NCBI GenBank assembly: GCA_019689615.1
Contig: JADGHD010000105.1
Coordinates: forward strand, 1-11,108
DNA: 11,108 bases
Direction: 5' to 3'
Origin: Frankia sp.
GTDB lineage: Bacteria; Actinomycetota; Actinomycetes; Frankiales; Frankiaceae
Shown: one piece after another, positions 5,302-11,108 of the stretch
How positions within the stretch are numbered: the stretch's first letter is position 1
Layout of the letters: the number at the start of each line of letters is the position of its first letter
The notes under the pieces: model-generated
The model's database searches: none
What the model was told of the DNA's origin: nothing
The model's input: the letters and a program-made list of their open reading frames with translations, nothing else
Position numbers and translations under genes: made by a program

Positions 5302-7679
5302 CCGCGCTTGACGAGATCAAGATTGGCGGCTTGGGGGCGAGCCGCCGCCGCGTCGAGGACAACCGCTTCATCCGCGGCAAGGGCACCTACATCGACGACA
5401 TCGTCCTGCCGGGCATGCTCCACATGGAGATCCTGCGCAGCCCGGTGGCCCACGCGCGCATCCGGTCGATCGACACCTCGAAGGCCTGGGAGATCCCCGG
5501 CGTCCGGCTGGTGCTGACCGGCGACATGATGGCGACCCGCAACCTCGCGTGGATGCCAACCCTGTCCTACGACACCCAGGCGGTCCTGGCCACCGACAAG
5601 GTGCGCTTCCAGGGCCAGGAGGTCGCCTGCGTGATCGCGGACGACCCGTACATCGCGAAGGACGCCTGCGAGGCGATCGTCGTCGACTACGAGCCGCTGC
5701 CCGCCATCGTCAACCCGACGCAGGCGATGGCGCCGGACGCGCCGCTGATCCGCGACGACAAGGAGAACCAGGCCGACAACATCGCCTTCCACTGGCAGGT
5801 CGGCGACAAGGAGGGCACCGACCGGGCGTTCGCCGAGGCCGACGTCATCTCGAAGATCTCGCTGCACTACCCGCGCTCGCACCCGTCGCCCATCGAGTGC
5901 TGCGGCTCGATCGCCGACTTCGACCGGGCCACCGGAAAGCTCACCGTCTACCTGACCACCCAGGCGCCGCACATCGTCCGGGCCGCGGTCGCGATGGTGG
6001 CCGAGCTGCCCGAGCACATGATCCGGATCGTCAGCCCCGACATCGGCGGGGGTTTCGGCAACAAGGTCCCGGTCTACCCCGGCTACGTCATGTCGATTCT
6101 GGCGTCGATCCTGCTGGAACGGCCGGTGAAGTGGATAGAGGACCGGACCGGGAACCTCATCTCGACCGGCTTCGGCCGCGACGTGTACCTCGACGGCGAG
6201 CTGGCGCTGCGCCGTGACGGCCGGATTCTCGCCGTCCGGATGCACACCACCTCCGACCACGGCGCGTTCTTCGGGGACGCGCAGCCGTCGAAGTTCAAGA
6301 TCGGCCTGATGCACTCGGCCTTCTCCTGCTACGACATCCCGTACGCGTACCTGTCCGCGACCGGCGTCTACACGAACAAGGCCCCCGGCGGCGTGGCCTA
6401 CCGGTGCTCGTTCCGGGTCACCGAGGCGATGTTCTTCCAGGAACGGATGATCGAGGCTGCCGCCAGCGACCTGGGGATGGACCCGGCGGAGCTCCGCCGG
6501 ATCAACCTGGTCCGCGACGACGACTTCCCGCACCGCACCGCCTGGGGCTTCCTCACCGATTCCGGGCAGTACGGCAGGTGCCTGGACGTCGCCCTCGAGG
6601 CGATCGGCTACGAGGAGTTCCGCAGGCAGCAGGCGCAGGCCCGGGAGGCGGGCCGGCTGCTCGGCATCGGGATTTCGACGATGACCGAGCCGCTCGGCGC
6701 CGGGAACAGCCGCGAGTACGACATCCTCGGCATCAAGATGTTCGACTCGGCCGAGCTGCGGGTGCACCTGACCGGCCGGGCGATCCTGCGGACCGGCGCG
6801 CGCACCCAGGGCCAGGGGCACGAGACGACCTGGGCCCAGATCGTCGCCCACGAGCTCGGCATCCCGGCCGACGACGTGCTCGTCGAGGAGGGCGACACCG
6901 ACACCGCGCCGTTCGGGATGGGCACCTACGCCTCCCGGTCGACCCCGGTGGCCGGTGCCGCCGTGGCGATGGCCGCCCGCAAGGTGAGGGCGAAGGCGCG
7001 CAAGCTCGCCGCGCACCTGCTGGAGGTTTCCGAGGAGGACGTCGAGTGGGAGCTCGGGCGGTTCCACGTCCGTGGTGCCCCGGACCGTGGCGTCACCATC
7101 CAGGAATGCGCGATGGCGGCGTACGCGAACATGCCGGACGGCCTGGAGCCGGGCCTCGAGGCCAGCGCGTACTACGACCCGCCGAACCTCACCTGGCCGT
7201 TCGCCTGCTACGTGGTCACGGTCGAGGTGGACCCGGAGACCGGCGTCTGGGACGTGCTGAACGTGGTCGCCGTCGACGACTGCGGCGTGCGGATCAACCC
7301 GATGGTCGTCGAGGGCCAGATCATGGGCGGCCTCACCGAGGCGTACGCCATGGCCAGCATGCAGTTCATCACCTTCGACGCCGAGGGCAACTGCATCGGC
7401 TCGAACTTCATGGACTACCTGCTGCCGACGGCCTGGGAGACGCCGGGCTTCGAGCTGCACGAGGTCGTCACTCCGTGCCCGCACCACCCGATCGGCGCCA
7501 AGGGCGTCGGCGAGTGCGCCACGGTCGGCGGGCCGGCCGCGTTCGTCAATGCCGTGCTGGACGCGCTCAAGCCGTTCGGTGTGCGGAACATCGACATGCC
7601 GCTGCTGCCCGACCGGGTCCACGAGGCGATCAGCCGGCGCCGGGACGTCTCCGGCGCGCCGCCGGTGAGGACCGACTGA
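5298..7679 (+). CDS. coxL: Form I carbon monoxide dehydrogenase large (Mo-Cu) subunit CoxL
   Basis: The catalytic subunit of aerobic CODH, oxidising CO with water to CO2, two protons and two electrons at a Mo-S-Cu centre. It has 793 residues (about 809 in Oligotropha). The ATG at 5298 follows a GAGAAGGAAGG ribosome site (5281-5291) and gives MTALDEIKIGGLGASRRRVE; an open extension upstream is rejected. An N-terminal hammerhead domain covers about 20-140 and the molybdopterin-binding domain the rest. The active-site loop AYRCSFR lies at 367-373, with C370 as the predicted copper-binding cysteine; this motif marks form I, in contrast to AYRGAGR in form II. Other cofactor motifs are GGGFGNK (250-256), QGQGHET (504-510) and GAKGVGE with the catalytic glutamate at 739. 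The residue after that glutamate is Cys where I recall Ser in Oligotropha. The stop overlaps the next start (TGATG). Confidence 0.97.
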   Translation: MTALDEIKIGGLGASRRRVEDNRFIRGKGTYIDDIVLPGMLHMEILRSPVAHARIRSIDTSKAWEIPGVRLVLTGDMMATRNLAWMPTLSYDTQAVLATDKVRFQGQEVACVIADDPYIAKDACEAIVVDYEPLPAIVNPTQAMAPDAPLIRDDKENQADNIAFHWQVGDKEGTDRAFAEADVISKISLHYPRSHPSPIECCGSIADFDRATGKLTVYLTTQAPHIVRAAVAMVAELPEHMIRIVSPDIGGGFGNKVPVYPGYVMSILASILLERPVKWIEDRTGNLISTGFGRDVYLDGELALRRDGRILAVRMHTTSDHGAFFGDAQPSKFKIGLMHSAFSCYDIPYAYLSATGVYTNKAPGGVAYRCSFRVTEAMFFQERMIEAAASDLGMDPAELRRINLVRDDDFPHRTAWGFLTDSGQYGRCLDVALEAIGYEEFRRQQAQAREAGRLLGIGISTMTEPLGAGNSREYDILGIKMFDSAELRVHLTGRAILRTGARTQGQGHETTWAQIVAHELGIPADDVLVEEGDTDTAPFGMGTYASRSTPVAGAAVAMAARKVRAKARKLAAHLLEVSEEDVEWELGRFHVRGAPDRGVTIQECAMAAYANMPDGLEPGLEASAYYDPPNLTWPFACYVVTVEVDPETGVWDVLNVVAVDDCGVRINPMVVEGQIMGGLTEAYAMASMQFITFDAEGNCIGSNFMDYLLPTAWETPGFELHEVVTPCPHHPIGAKGVGECATVGGPAAFVNAVLDALKPFGVRNIDMPLLPDRVHEAISRRRDVSGAPPVRTD

Positions 7680-8773
7680 TGAGCGCGCCCGAGGCGAGGG
7701 AGGGCTGGGAGGTCCTGGCCCGCGCCGCGGAGCTGGCCGCGCGGGGCGAGGAGTTCGCGCTGGCCACCGTCGTCTGGCGGCAGGCGCCCTCGTCCGGCCA
7801 GCAGGGCTCGCGGGCGATCGTGACCGCGGACGGCCGGATCCACGGCTGGATCGGCGGCGCCTGCGCCGAGCCGACCGTGATCCGCGAGGCCCGGGAGGTG
7901 ATCGCCGGTCGGCGGTCGAAGCTGCTGCTGCTCGGCACGCTGGAGCAGTTCGGCGGCGCGGTCCCGGACGGGGTCACCGTCACCCCGATCGCCTGCCAGA
8001 GCGAGGGGGCGCTGCAGGTGTTCATCGAGCCCGTCCTCCCCGCGCCGCGCCTGGTCGTCGTCGGCCGCTCGCCGATGGCGCGCACGCTCGTCGACCTCGC
8101 CCTGGCGCTGGGCTGGCGGGCCGAGCTGGTGGCCGCGGACGACGTCGGGTCGGCCGGGATCGACGAGCGCAGCGTCGTCATCGTCGCCACCCAGGGCCAC
8201 GGGGACGAGGAGGCGCTCGAGCGGGTGCTGGCCGGCGGGGCAGGGCCGGCGTACGTCGGGCTGGTCGCCTCCCGGGTCCGGGGAGAGGCGGTGCTCGGCT
8301 ACCTCGCCGACCGCGGCGTGCCGCGGGAGCGGCTCGACCGGGTGCGGGTGCCGGTCGGGATCGACCTTGGGCACACCACCCACCGCGAGATCGCGGTCTC
8401 GGTGCTGGCGGAGCTGGTCCAACGACGCGCCGCCGGGGAGCTCGTGCCGTCGGCGCACGCCGGCGCCGGTGCCGCTGGTGCCGGTGCCGCCGAGGCCGCG
8501 GCGGGCGGGGCCGGTGCGCTGTTGCCGCTGGTCGAGCCGGCGGAGGCGGTCGACCCGGTCTGCGGGATGACGGTCGCTGCGGCGCCGAGCAGCCGGCCGT
8601 TCGAGTACCAGGGCACCACCTATTACTTCTGCTGCCCCGGCTGCCGCTCCCGGTTCGCGAAGAACCCGGCCGCGTACCTGCCGGCGGCGGACGCGGATCC
8701 GGCTCCCGCCGGGCCCGCGGCCGCGGTGGCGGCACCGTCGGCGATGGCGTCCGCCCCGGCCAGGGAGGCGTGA
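7679..8773 (+). CDS. XdhC/CoxF-like maturation protein fused to a C-terminal YHS domain
   Basis: A 364-residue protein whose ATG overlaps the coxL stop (TGATG), so it is translationally coupled to the catalytic subunit. Residues 10-120 match the CoxI-type N-terminal domain (ATVVWRQAPSSGQQGSRA at 29-46, GGACAEP at 59-65), followed by an XdhC Rossmann-like domain starting RLVVVGRSPMART and continuing through YVGLVASRVRGEA and GIDLGHTTHREIA. It is a divergent second XdhC, with GGACAE replacing SGGCVE. An Ala/Gly linker at about 265-290 leads to a YHS domain: DPVCGM with C295, then YYFCCPGC with C318, C319 and C322. YHS domains occur in copper and heavy-metal transport proteins and bind metal. 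As form I CODH needs copper as well as molybdenum, delivering or sensing copper during maturation is an attractive inference. An Ala/Pro-rich tail ends the protein. Confidence 0.9.
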   Translation: MSAPEAREGWEVLARAAELAARGEEFALATVVWRQAPSSGQQGSRAIVTADGRIHGWIGGACAEPTVIREAREVIAGRRSKLLLLGTLEQFGGAVPDGVTVTPIACQSEGALQVFIEPVLPAPRLVVVGRSPMARTLVDLALALGWRAELVAADDVGSAGIDERSVVIVATQGHGDEEALERVLAGGAGPAYVGLVASRVRGEAVLGYLADRGVPRERLDRVRVPVGIDLGHTTHREIAVSVLAELVQRRAAGELVPSAHAGAGAAGAGAAEAAAGGAGALLPLVEPAEAVDPVCGMTVAAAPSSRPFEYQGTTYYFCCPGCRSRFAKNPAAYLPAADADPAPAGPAAAVAAPSAMASAPAREA

Positions 8774-8779
8774 GAACCA

Positions 8780-9373
8780 GTGCTGATCAAGCAGGACTTC
8801 GAGGTATCGCAGCCCGTCGACAAGGTCTGGGCCTTCTTCCAGGACGTCCCGGCGGTGGCCGCCTGCCTGCCCGGCGCGGCGCTGACCGAGGAGCTCGGCG
8901 ACGACCGGTACGGCGGCACCGTTCTGATCCGGATGGGGCCGGTCCGGCTGAGCTTCGAGGGGACGGCCGCCATCCTGGAGCGCGACGCGACCGGGCGGCG
9001 GATGGTCGTGGACGCTTCGGGCGCCGACGCGCGCGGCCGGGGCAACGCCGCGCTGCGGATGACCGCGACGCTGGCCCCGGCCGGCGGCGGTGGGAGCACG
9101 CGGGTCGGCGTCGACATGGACCTGCAGCTGTCCGGCGCGGCCGCGCAGTACGGCCGGGGCATGGTCGCCGACGTGACCTCGGTGCTGATGCGCGACTTCG
9201 CCACCACCATGCAGAGCCGGATCAGCGCCGTCGAACGCGGCCTCGACCCGGGCGCGCTGGCCAGGGCCCGGCCGGCCAGCGGCCTGGCCATCGGCCTGCG
9301 CGCGATGTGGCTGGCGCTGGGCCGGGTCGCCCGTCGCTTCTTCGTCCCGTACACCGCGCCGAACGCCGGCTAG
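8780..9373 (+). CDS. coxG: CoxG, SRPBCC-family CODH partner protein
   Basis: A 197-residue CoxG. It begins with the family start LIKQDFEVSQPVDKVWAFF, then DVPAVAACLPGAAL and GTVLIRMGPVRLSFEGTA, covering an SRPBCC lipid-binding fold to about residue 145. The C-terminal 30 residues (GLAIGLRAMWLALGRVARRF region) form a hydrophobic/basic helix suited to anchoring at the membrane's inner face. In mycobacterial CODH, CoxG has been described as binding menaquinone and relaying electrons from the enzyme to the membrane; I apply that role here by homology. The GTG at 8780 lies seven bases after the previous stop, with GGGAGG (8763-8768) as ribosome site. The next gene begins 75 bp on. Confidence 0.92.
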   Translation: MLIKQDFEVSQPVDKVWAFFQDVPAVAACLPGAALTEELGDDRYGGTVLIRMGPVRLSFEGTAAILERDATGRRMVVDASGADARGRGNAALRMTATLAPAGGGGSTRVGVDMDLQLSGAAAQYGRGMVADVTSVLMRDFATTMQSRISAVERGLDPGALARARPASGLAIGLRAMWLALGRVARRFFVPYTAPNAG

Positions 9374-9448
9374 CCGGGTGCGGCCGGCCCGACCGAGTGC
9401 AGCCGGCGGATACCGGACCAAGGAATAAGGACAGGAGGCACGAGCGCC

Positions 9449-9703
9449 ATGACGCTGTGGTGGATCGGCAACGCCGTACTGCTGGTGGTGATCGTTCCCG
9501 TGCTCGTCGCGTTGCTGAACCGGGTGCTCGCCGCGCTGGAACGGATCCGGGCCGCCGCGGACGACATCCTGGCCGGCGGCGGGGCGCTCGCCGCGGAGCT
9601 GGAGCGCACCCCGGCCTCGCTCGCGCAGACCGACCAGACGGTCCGGGATATCGCGGCGGGTGCGGCCCGCTACGGCGGTTCGGTCGCCAAGCTGCTCGGC
9701 TGA
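9449..9703 (+). CDS. Small single-pass membrane protein 1 of the post-coxG cassette
   Basis: An 84-residue protein with no family I can name. The start ATG 9449 follows AGGAGG (9433-9438). MTLWWIGN leads into one hydrophobic segment at about residues 5-24, after which a basic stretch (NRVLAALERIR) suggests the C-terminal part stays in the cytoplasm. The tail is predicted helical, Ala-rich and amphipathic (AAADDILAGGGALAAELERT and TDQTVRDIAAGAARYGG). It is the first of five short genes with the same plan and strand. The 75-bp gap from coxG allows read-through or a separate promoter. Position suggests a membrane role linked to CODH, but nothing in the sequence shows an activity. Confidence 0.8.
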   Translation: MTLWWIGNAVLLVVIVPVLVALLNRVLAALERIRAAADDILAGGGALAAELERTPASLAQTDQTVRDIAAGAARYGGSVAKLLG

Positions 9704-9767
9704 GCCCGCTTGCCCCTGGCGACGACAAACGACACCCGGGAGGACAGCAAGAAATGGAGAGGCGAGC

Positions 9768-10013
9768 ATGCCAGCCGCAGCCTGGATGACCCTGGCGATC
9801 ACCGCGCTGATCGTCGCCGCCACCGCCCTGGGCCTGTTCCGGGTCTTCTTCCACCTGCGGGCGATCCGGCGCACGTTGGTCGGCGTCACCGCCGGCGTGA
9901 CCGTCATCGCGGAGCGGACGAGCACCGTCCCGACCGTGCTGCCGTCGGTGAACGCCAGCCTCAAGCCCGTCCGCGACTTCTGCGAGTCCATCCCCGGGCC
10001 GAAGGAGGCATGA
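9768..10013 (+). CDS. Small single-pass membrane protein 2 of the post-coxG cassette
   Basis: An 81-residue protein starting at ATG 9768 after GGAGAGG (9756-9762); the longer open frame upstream overlaps the previous gene and is rejected. One membrane segment covers about residues 7-28 (MTLAITALIVAATALGLFRV), followed by a basic turn FHLRAIRRTL that favours a cytoplasmic tail. The tail differs from its neighbours: VGVTAGVTVIAERTSTVPTV, then LPSVNASLKPVRDFCESIP, with a single cysteine near its end. The final bases GAAGGAGGC form a ribosome site for the next gene, whose ATG lies one base after this stop, so the two are tightly coupled. Function unknown. Confidence 0.78.
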   Translation: MPAAAWMTLAITALIVAATALGLFRVFFHLRAIRRTLVGVTAGVTVIAERTSTVPTVLPSVNASLKPVRDFCESIPGPKEA

Positions 10014-10014
10014 G

Positions 10015-10311
10015 ATGGGCGCGGTCTCCTTGTCGGCGGCTGGTGCCGCCGGTGCCGCCGCGGACTCCGGGATCACCGGCTGGGTGATCGGCTACATCAT
10101 CGCCGGAGTCGTGGTGCTGGTCGTCGTCGCACTCGTGGTCCCGATCCTCGTGCTGGCGCACCGGATCGGCAGGGAAGCCGGGCTCATCGACGAGCAACTG
10201 GCGAAGGCCGCCGATAACACGGCGGCGCTCGGCCAGCTGGCCACGACGATCGAACACGGCCAGGTCATCGTTGCCGGCCTCAGGCGCGGCCGTCAGCGGC
10301 TGGGAGGGTGA
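10015..10311 (+). CDS. Small single-pass membrane protein 3 of the post-coxG cassette
   Basis: A 98-residue protein starting at ATG 10015, one base after the previous stop, with AGGAGG at 10003-10008 inside the upstream gene. An Ala/Gly/Ser leader of about 20 residues precedes a strongly hydrophobic segment at 23-48 (GYIIAGVVVLVVVALVVPIL). The leader has no basic residue, so it is more likely an outside N-terminus than a cleaved signal peptide. The tail begins HRIGREAGLIDEQLAKAADN and includes AADNTA at 65-70, which matches AAENTA at nearly the same distance from the membrane in the next gene. The C-terminus is basic (GLRRGRQRLGG). The shared plan points to an old tandem duplication. Function unknown. 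Confidence 0.8.
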   Translation: MGAVSLSAAGAAGAAADSGITGWVIGYIIAGVVVLVVVALVVPILVLAHRIGREAGLIDEQLAKAADNTAALGQLATTIEHGQVIVAGLRRGRQRLGG

Positions 10312-10318
10312 ATCTGCC

Positions 10319-10615
10319 ATGGAAACGGTCGCGCTGACCCTTACCGACACCCAGCGGGCCCTGTGGTGGGGGGCGATCATCGGCGGGCTCGTCGTCGTGC
10401 TCGTGGTCGCCGCCCTGCTCACGGTCCTGGTCCGCGCGGTGAGCACGATCGACCGCCGGGTGGTCGCCATCCGGGACCACCTGCGCCAGGCCGCCGAGAA
10501 CACCGCCGACACCGCGCTGATCGAGAAAACCGCGGTGGAGGTCGACGCGGTGCTCGCCGAGGGCCTGGAGCATCACCTGTTCCTCGGCCGCGTCCTGGCG
10601 AAGGTGAGGAGCTGA
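10319..10615 (+). CDS. Small single-pass membrane protein 4 of the post-coxG cassette
   Basis: A 98-residue protein starting at ATG 10319 after GGGAGGG (10302-10308), seven bases past the previous stop. The membrane segment is at about 17-38 (IIGGLVVVLVVAALLTVLV) and the following RAVSTIDRRVVAIRDHLRQ is basic and helical, again favouring a cytoplasmic tail. AAENTA at 58-63 aligns with AADNTA of the preceding gene, and the tail continues with EKTAVEVDAVLAEGLEHHLF. The two adjacent histidines are the only clear candidate metal or heme ligands in this cassette; I would not build on them. It ends three bases before the next start. No recognised domain. Confidence 0.8.
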   Translation: METVALTLTDTQRALWWGAIIGGLVVVLVVAALLTVLVRAVSTIDRRVVAIRDHLRQAAENTADTALIEKTAVEVDAVLAEGLEHHLFLGRVLAKVRS

Positions 10616-10618
10616 GCC

Positions 10619-10996
10619 GTGGACACACTCATGATCACGCTGTCGGTGGTCGTCATCGCGCTGCTCATCGCCGGGCTGGCGGTCTACCTGTTCATCGTCG
10701 GTGGGCAGCTCACCCGGATCGCGACGAACCTCGAGGAGTGCCGTGACCTCGCCGGCACCGTCCTCGCCAACGCCAAGCTGATCGACCCGGGGGTCGACCA
10801 CATCAACCGCACCGGCGGCGTCGTCGCCGGGGCGCTCCCGCTGCTGTACGGCATGGCCGAGAGCATCGTCGCCGGGGTGGCGCCGAAGACCCCGGCGCCC
10901 GAGCAGCGCCGCCCGGCCCGTCCGGCCCAGGGCCGTCGGCGTTCCCGGCTGCACGCGGGCGTCGGCTACGTCCCGCCGGGAACCACCCCGCGCTGA
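10619..10996 (+). CDS. Small single-pass membrane protein 5 of the post-coxG cassette
   Basis: A 125-residue protein, the longest of the five. The GTG at 10619 lies three bases after the previous stop with GAGGAG (10606-10611) as ribosome site; an in-frame ATG at 10631 is an alternative. The membrane segment is near residues 5-27 (MITLSVVVIALLIAGLAVYL). The next part, GGQLTRIATNLEECRDLAGT, resembles the helical tails of its neighbours. A second moderately hydrophobic stretch (GGVVAGALPLLYGMAESIVA) could be an amphipathic or re-entrant helix. The last 35 residues are Pro/Arg-rich and probably disordered (EQRRPARPAQGRRRS). It is the last complete gene before the contig end. Function unknown. 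Confidence 0.78.
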   Translation: MDTLMITLSVVVIALLIAGLAVYLFIVGGQLTRIATNLEECRDLAGTVLANAKLIDPGVDHINRTGGVVAGALPLLYGMAESIVAGVAPKTPAPEQRRPARPAQGRRRSRLHAGVGYVPPGTTPR

Positions 10997-11013
10997 CCCG
11001 GCAGCCGGTCAAC

Positions 11014-11030
11014 GGCCGGCCCGGGCGGCC
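11014..11030 (+). terminator. GC-only hairpin after the last gene
   Basis: GGCCG (11014-11018) and CGGCC (11026-11030) can pair around a 7-base loop, 18 bases after the stop of the last gene. There is no T-tract, and such pairings are common in GC-rich DNA, so a terminator role is only possible. Confidence 0.25.
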
Positions 11031-11090
11031 AGGCGTCGATCCACCCCGGCCGAGGCGCACGCGGCCGCCCCCCGGCTACTCGCGGGGCTC

Positions 11091-11108
11091 CAGTCTCTTA
11101 TACACATA
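11091..11108 (+). other. Residual Nextera/Tn5 mosaic-end adapter at the contig end
   Basis: GTCTCTTATACACAT at 11093-11107 is identical to 15 bases of the reverse complement of the Tn5 mosaic end used in Nextera libraries. One base upstream differs from the adapter and the one before matches. This abrupt A/T-rich stretch sits at the very last bases of an extremely GC-rich window. It is a library artefact left by incomplete trimming and not genomic sequence. Confidence 0.93.

Noticed and set aside
6404..7678. Open extension upstream of the XdhC-YHS gene in the same frame
   Set aside because: It overlaps conserved coxL sequence in another frame and is Arg/Gly-rich nonsense; the true start is the ATG overlapping the coxL stop.
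8455..8525. GCCGGTGCC-type repeats as a possible mobile or tandem repeat element
   Set aside because: They encode the Ala/Gly linker between the XdhC and YHS domains, a normal low-complexity coding stretch.
9378..9407. Direct repeat GTGCGGCCGGC / GTGCAGCCGGC after coxG
   Set aside because: Ten of eleven bases match at a 19-bp spacing, but it is GC-dominated and too short to separate from chance or to call an operator.
7415..9991. An 858-codon open frame on the minus strand
   Set aside because: Antisense to the end of coxL, the XdhC-YHS gene, coxG and small genes, with no recognisable domain; an artefact of scarce stop codons.

Overview
The window is very GC-rich, with strong G/C at third codon positions and frequent GTG starts. 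This points to a high-GC actinomycete; the style resembles Frankiales, but the genus is an impression and not shown by the sequence. The right edge is a contig end: the last 18 bases carry most of a Nextera/Tn5 mosaic-end adapter, so the true genome beyond about 11,090 is not seen.

Layout. On the left, reading leftward, lie the possible start of an unidentified gene (1-119) and a MogA/MoaB-type molybdenum cofactor protein with an unusual histidine-rich tail (116-778). A 198-bp divergent spacer separates these from a LysR-type regulator reading rightward (977-1933). Next comes a 224-bp spacer with a perfect 16-bp palindrome, then a full-length XdhC/CoxI-family maturation protein (2158-3345). 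A 143-bp spacer with inverted repeats precedes a tight rightward block: an unknown 85-residue protein, coxM, coxS, a possible 41-codon linker ORF, coxL, a second XdhC-like protein with a C-terminal YHS metal-binding domain, and coxG. After a 75-bp gap come five small single-pass membrane proteins in tandem (9449-10996).

Function. CoxL carries the AYRCSFR active-site loop that defines form I aerobic carbon monoxide dehydrogenase (Mo-Cu CODH), so the cluster most likely encodes true CO oxidation and not a generic xanthine-dehydrogenase-like hydroxylase. CoxM (FAD), CoxS (two [2Fe-2S] clusters) and CoxL (Mo/Cu) form the enzyme. MogA supplies a step of molybdenum cofactor synthesis, the XdhC-type proteins probably help finish or insert the cofactor, and CoxG is the SRPBCC protein linking CODH to the membrane quinone pool. 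The LysR protein is the obvious candidate regulator.

Most interesting points: the five-gene cassette of related small membrane proteins with predicted cytoplasmic helical tails, a candidate docking platform for CODH/CoxG; the XdhC-YHS fusion, a candidate copper handler; the His-rich MogA tail; the absence of coxD and coxE from the block; and the operator-like palindrome upstream of xdhC. There is no gene-free stretch longer than 300 bases, and I saw no tRNA, rRNA, CRISPR array or insertion sequence.
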